From positions 1-9,387 of the forward strand of contig JAPLYJ010000033.1 in the NCBI GenBank assembly GCA_026395655.1: DNA of 9,387 bases. Reading direction: 5' to 3'. Origin of the DNA: Candidatus Parcubacteria bacterium. Its GTDB lineage: Bacteria; Patescibacteriota; Minisyncoccia; UBA6257; JAPLYJ01. Of the stretch, positions 6,388 to 9,387 are shown piece after piece. Position 1 is the first letter of the stretch, and each line of letters opens with the position of its first letter. The notes beneath the pieces are model-generated. The model made no database searches. It was not told the origin of the DNA and saw only the letters and a list, made by a program, of their open reading frames with translations. Made by a program: the position numbers and the translations under genes.

Positions 6388-6810
6388 CAAACTCAGAATC
6401 CTATCAAAACCGAAAATTTACCAGCTGCTATTTCAAAAGAAGTCACCAAAGAAGTAGTTAAAGAAGAGGTTCCTGTTGTTAAAAAAGTAGACTTACAAAT
6501 TACTGATTTGAGAGCTGGAACAGGAGAAGCAGTTAAAGCAGGAGACAGGATCTCGGTGAATTATTTAGGTACCTTTGAAAATGGTCAAAAATTTGATAGC
6601 TCGTATGATCGTAATGCTCCTTTTCAATTTAATTTAGGAAAAGGAGAAGTTATCGCTGGCTGGGATCAAGGTTTAGTAGACATGAAAGTAGGGGGTAAAA
6701 GAAAATTAGTAATTCCACCTGAATTAGGATATGGATCTACAACTCGTGGCTCTATTCCCGCCAATTCTGTTTTGATTTTTGAAGTAGAGCTTTTAGAGGT
6801 AATAAAATAA
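6304..6810 (+). CDS. Membrane-anchored FKBP-type peptidyl-prolyl isomerase, copy 2
   Basis: The 168-residue paralogue has the same anchor (residues 1-28, one amino-acid difference) but a longer charged linker rich in Lys, Glu and Val (about 29-61, including [17 protein letters not shown]), so its FKBP domain (about 62-168) stands further from the membrane. Active-site positions follow FKBP12 more closely than copy 1: [20 protein letters not shown] and LGYGS keep the E-V-I-x-G-W run intact. The FKBP domain is roughly 70% identical to copy 1 by eye. It is expected to be an extracytoplasmic prolyl isomerase or folding chaperone, next to an HtrA protease that handles misfolded envelope proteins. 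It starts 12 bases after copy 1 and no Shine-Dalgarno is visible. Confidence 0.93.
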   Translation: MKKEYIFIIVLVLLVALIFVFSKLNNKVQTQNPIKTENLPAAISKEVTKEVVKEEVPVVKKVDLQITDLRAGTGEAVKAGDRISVNYLGTFENGQKFDSSYDRNAPFQFNLGKGEVIAGWDQGLVDMKVGGKRKLVIPPELGYGSTTRGSIPANSVLIFEVELLEVIK

Positions 6811-6861
6811 TATTAAATAATTTTTATCTAATTTAAGATCGTAAATTAAATAAATATTAAT

Positions 6862-8091
6862 ATGGAAGAACAAAACATTAGAAAATTATTAATTACTACT
6901 ATTATCGTTTCTCTAGCAGGTTCTGTAGTAATAGGTTTTGGAGCAGGTTTCTATTTTGCTAAAGGTAGCTTACCTGTTTTTTCCCAACCTGTTTTTAATT
7001 TACCTAATAATAATTTAGAAAAAAAATTAGAAACATATGTTCCAATTACTGATTATGAAACTAAAATAGTTAATGCGGTAAAAAATAGTCAGAATTCTGT
7101 GATAAGTATTATTGCTACCAAAGATTTGCCTGTTTTAGAAAAATATTATATAGATCCTTTTTCAGATGGTGGTTTTGACATTTTTGGTTTTCAGATACCT
7201 CAATATCGTCAAAACGGTACCAAGCCTCAGCAGGTAAGTGCAGGATCAGGCTTTATCATCTCTTCTGATGGATATATTTTAACTAATAAACACGTAGTTT
7301 CAGATCAAAAAGCTCGCTACACAGTTATGACCAATGATGGTGTAAAGTATGATGCTAAAATAATTTCTTTAGATCCTTTAGAAGATTTTGCTGTAATTAA
7401 AATTGAAAAAACAGGTTTAAAGCCGTTGATATTAGGAGATTCTTCTATTTTATCTTTAGGCCAAACTACTATTGCTATTGGTAATGCTTTAGGAGAATTT
7501 AAAAATACTGTTAGTGTAGGAGTGATTTCTGGTTTAGAACGTACTATTCAGGCTAGCGGTTCTTCTGGTAAAACAGAAACATTAAGCGATGTTATCCAAA
7601 CAGATGCTGCTATCAATCCCGGAAATTCAGGTGGTCCATTATTAAATTTAAAAGGAGAAGTGATTGGTATTAATACTGCCATTGTTTCTGGAGCTCAAAA
7701 TATTGGTTTTGCCATTCCGGTTAATCATATTAAAAAAGCTTGGCAGAGTGTCCTTGATACTGGTAAAATTCAAACTCCTTTCTTAGGTGTAAGTACGATA
7801 ACAATAAATGATACGATTAAAGAAGAAAAAAAATTATCAATTAATTATGGTGCTTTAATTATCAAAGGTAGTGATAATGAACCTGCTATCACAGTTGGGT
7901 CTCCAGCTGAAAAAGCAGGACTCAAAGAAGGGGATATTATTCTATCTTTGAATGGAGAAAAAATTGATGCTACCCATGCCTTGATATCTTTAGTTAGAAA
8001 TTATAATGTAGGAGAGACGGTAGCTTTGAAAGTTTTACGCAATGAAAAAGAAATAGCCATTAATGTCGTATTGGCTCAGCGTCAAGAATAA
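6862..8091 (+). CDS. htrA: HtrA/DegP-family trypsin-like serine protease with one PDZ domain
   Basis: The 409-residue protein has an N-terminal membrane anchor (9-33), a low-complexity stalk and a trypsin-like domain with the complete catalytic triad: His144 in TNKHVV, Asp175 in EDFAVIK and Ser256 in NPGNSGGPL. One C-terminal PDZ domain follows (about 307-405, including [19 protein letters not shown] at 347-365). Members of this family degrade or chaperone misfolded proteins on the outer face of the membrane, with the PDZ domain sensing exposed C-termini. The layout matches the anchored single-PDZ HtrA type (DegS-like, or Gram-positive HtrA). The 51-base upstream gap is nearly pure A/T. It holds a weak 7-bp inverted repeat (6829-6835/6842-6848) but no convincing promoter, CIRCE element or ribosome-binding site. 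Eight bases separate its stop from clpB, so stress-related co-expression is plausible. Confidence 0.95.
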   Translation: MEEQNIRKLLITTIIVSLAGSVVIGFGAGFYFAKGSLPVFSQPVFNLPNNNLEKKLETYVPITDYETKIVNAVKNSQNSVISIIATKDLPVLEKYYIDPFSDGGFDIFGFQIPQYRQNGTKPQQVSAGSGFIISSDGYILTNKHVVSDQKARYTVMTNDGVKYDAKIISLDPLEDFAVIKIEKTGLKPLILGDSSILSLGQTTIAIGNALGEFKNTVSVGVISGLERTIQASGSSGKTETLSDVIQTDAAINPGNSGGPLLNLKGEVIGINTAIVSGAQNIGFAIPVNHIKKAWQSVLDTGKIQTPFLGVSTITINDTIKEEKKLSINYGALIIKGSDNEPAITVGSPAEKAGLKEGDIILSLNGEKIDATHALISLVRNYNVGETVALKVLRNEKEIAINVVLAQRQE

Positions 8092-8099
8092 ATAATATT

Positions 8100-9387
8100 G
8101 TGCCTTTTGCTAAATTTACAATTAAAGCGCAAGAAGCGATAGAAAGATCGCAATTTTTAGCCTTAGAGAGAAGCCAAGGTGAGTTTAAACCTTTGCACCT
8201 TGCTTACACCTTACTTAAACAAGAAGACACTTTGGTTAGGCCTATTTTGGATAAATTAAAAATAGATAGCCAAAAGTTAGAAAATGAGTTAATGAAAGAA
8301 ATAGATCTTATCCCTACTAAAACTCCTGCTAGCGATAGTAGTCAATATTACCTTTCTCCAGAAGTAGTACAAATCATTGACCAAGCTACTAAAATGGCTT
8401 TTCAAATGAAAGATACATATGTTTCTTGCGAACATATCTTTTTAAGTCTTTTGCAGGTACCTACAAAAGCAAGCAATATCTTAAAACAATCAGATTTGAT
8501 TTTTGACAAAGTGTTTTCTACCCTCATGGAATTAAGGGCAGGCAATCATATTACTGACGAAGGTTCTGATGAAAATAAATACAAAGTTTTAGATAAATAT
8601 ACTCAGGATTTAACAGAGTTAGCTAAACAAAATAAATTAGACCCTTTGATAGGTAGGGAAGGGGAATTACGTCGTGTCATGCAAGTGCTTTCTCGCAGGA
8701 CAAAGAATAATCCTGCTTTAGTAGGTGAACCTGGCGTGGGTAAAACAGCTATTGTAGAAGGCTTAGCTCAAAGAATAGTTTCCGGAGAAGTACCAGAAAG
8801 CTTAAAAGACAAAAAAATTATTTCTTTAGATTTAGGAGCTTTAATAGCTGGTACAAAATTTCGAGGTGAATTTGAAGATCGTTTAAAAAATGTTTTAAAA
8901 GAAATTAAAAAATACCAGGGTAAGGTTATCTTGTTTATTGACGAACTTCATATGATTGTAGGTGCTGGAGCCACAGAAGGTTCTATTGATGCTTCTAATC
9001 TTTTAAAACCGGCATTGTCTCGAGGAGAACTTCGAGCTATCGGAGCTACTACTTTTAAAGACTACAGGGAGCATATTGAAAAAGACCCAGCTTTAGAAAG
9101 GCGTTTCCAACCTGTAATAGTGGAAGAACCTAATATTGATGATACCATAGCTATTTTAAAAGGATTAAAACCTAGATATGAATTACAAAATGGGGTAAAA
9201 ATTACAGATGAAGCCATTGTTTCAGCTGTTAATTTGTCAGCTCGTTATATCTCAGATCGTTTTTTACATGATAAAGCCATTGATTTGATTGATGAAGCTG
9301 CTTCTGCTTTAAGATTAGAAATAGATAGTACGCCTTCGGAAATAGATGATATTCAAAAAAAGGTTAGAAAATTAGAAGTGGAAAAAA
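8100..9387 (+). CDS. clpB: ClpB-family AAA+ disaggregase, N-terminal 429 residues (runs off the window)
   Basis: The likely start is GTG at 8100, giving [18 protein letters not shown], the normal beginning of a Clp N-domain; no ATG lies closer. Double Clp N-repeats (about 3-145) are followed by the first AAA+ module. This has DPLIGRE (181-187), Walker A GEPGVGKT (209-216), the pore loop [11 protein letters not shown] (251-261, with Phe254 where Tyr is usual), Walker B VILFIDE (276-282), sensor GATT (315-318) and arginine-finger ALERRF (331-336). The sequence after the module, [19 protein letters not shown], resembles the start of the ClpB coiled-coil M-domain rather than ClpC, so this is called ClpB. 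Working with DnaK, ClpB pulls polypeptides out of aggregates in the cytoplasm. The middle domain and second AAA+ module lie beyond base 9387. The start is 8 bases after htrA, suggesting coupling. Confidence 0.93.
   Translation, partial: MPFAKFTIKAQEAIERSQFLALERSQGEFKPLHLAYTLLKQEDTLVRPILDKLKIDSQKLENELMKEIDLIPTKTPASDSSQYYLSPEVVQIIDQATKMAFQMKDTYVSCEHIFLSLLQVPTKASNILKQSDLIFDKVFSTLMELRAGNHITDEGSDENKYKVLDKYTQDLTELAKQNKLDPLIGREGELRRVMQVLSRRTKNNPALVGEPGVGKTAIVEGLAQRIVSGEVPESLKDKKIISLDLGALIAGTKFRGEFEDRLKNVLKEIKKYQGKVILFIDELHMIVGAGATEGSIDASNLLKPALSRGELRAIGATTFKDYREHIEKDPALERRFQPVIVEEPNIDDTIAILKGLKPRYELQNGVKITDEAIVSAVNLSARYISDRFLHDKAIDLIDEAASALRLEIDSTPSEIDDIQKKVRKLEVEK

Noticed and set aside
6829..6848. 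Inverted repeat TAATTTA/TAAATTA with a 6-base loop before htrA
   Set aside because: The arms are pure A/T and only 7 bp, with no GC core or T run; in sequence this AT-rich it is expected by chance and is neither a convincing terminator nor operator.
1..9387. Possible alternative genetic code (UGA as glycine, as in some Patescibacteria)
   Set aside because: All genes read through cleanly with the standard code; there are no in-frame UGA codons at conserved glycine positions.

Overview
The window reads as a compact, AT-rich bacterial chromosome segment. It holds nine protein genes with almost no intergenic space. All nine stops visible are TAA, and UGA is not read as a sense codon in any gene. 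The Elp3 form (short CPGNCLYCP cluster followed by MPKSYL), the shortened RsmI, the long nucleoside diphosphate kinase and the Shine-Dalgarno-poor starts together suggest a member of the Patescibacteria (Candidate Phyla Radiation). That placement is inference from protein style; there is no rRNA gene here to confirm it.

Layout. Bases 1-886 hold the 3' part of an exported-looking thioredoxin-fold protein with a degenerate GILT signature. It ends at a perfect bidirectional hairpin terminator (905-930) shared with the convergent elp3 gene (928-2499, minus strand). elp3 runs head-to-head with a SAM methyltransferase gene (2498-3208). The two start codons share the tetramer CATG, so there is no intergenic DNA. 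The methyltransferase is followed after 1 bp by rsmI (3210-3896). A promoter-like TTGAAA-N16-TATAAT straddles the rsmI stop and leads into a second plus-strand run: ndk, a PurD-like ATP-grasp protein, two tandem membrane-anchored FKBP prolyl isomerases, a membrane-anchored HtrA protease with one PDZ domain, and clpB, which runs off the right edge.

How the genes work together. The first block is about decoding. Elp3 builds the carboxymethyl group on tRNA wobble uridine. The adjacent methyltransferase carries the hallmarks of the Trm9/ALKBH8 family, which in eukaryotes esterifies exactly that product to mcm5U. RsmI methylates the ribosomal P-site nucleotide C1402. The second block is mainly protein quality control: two extracytoplasmic prolyl isomerases, an extracytoplasmic chaperone-protease and the cytoplasmic ClpB disaggregase, preceded by two nucleotide/ligase-type enzymes.

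The most interesting observation is the head-to-head pairing of Elp3 with a Trm9-like methyltransferase in what appears to be a bacterium, which suggests a minimal two-enzyme mcm5U34 pathway. Also worth attention are the PurD-like protein with an altered metal/substrate site, the near-identical anchor segments of otherwise diverged FKBP copies, and the absence of Shine-Dalgarno sequences before every gene. No stretch over about 300 bases lacks a gene, and no tRNA, rRNA, CRISPR array or insertion sequence was seen.
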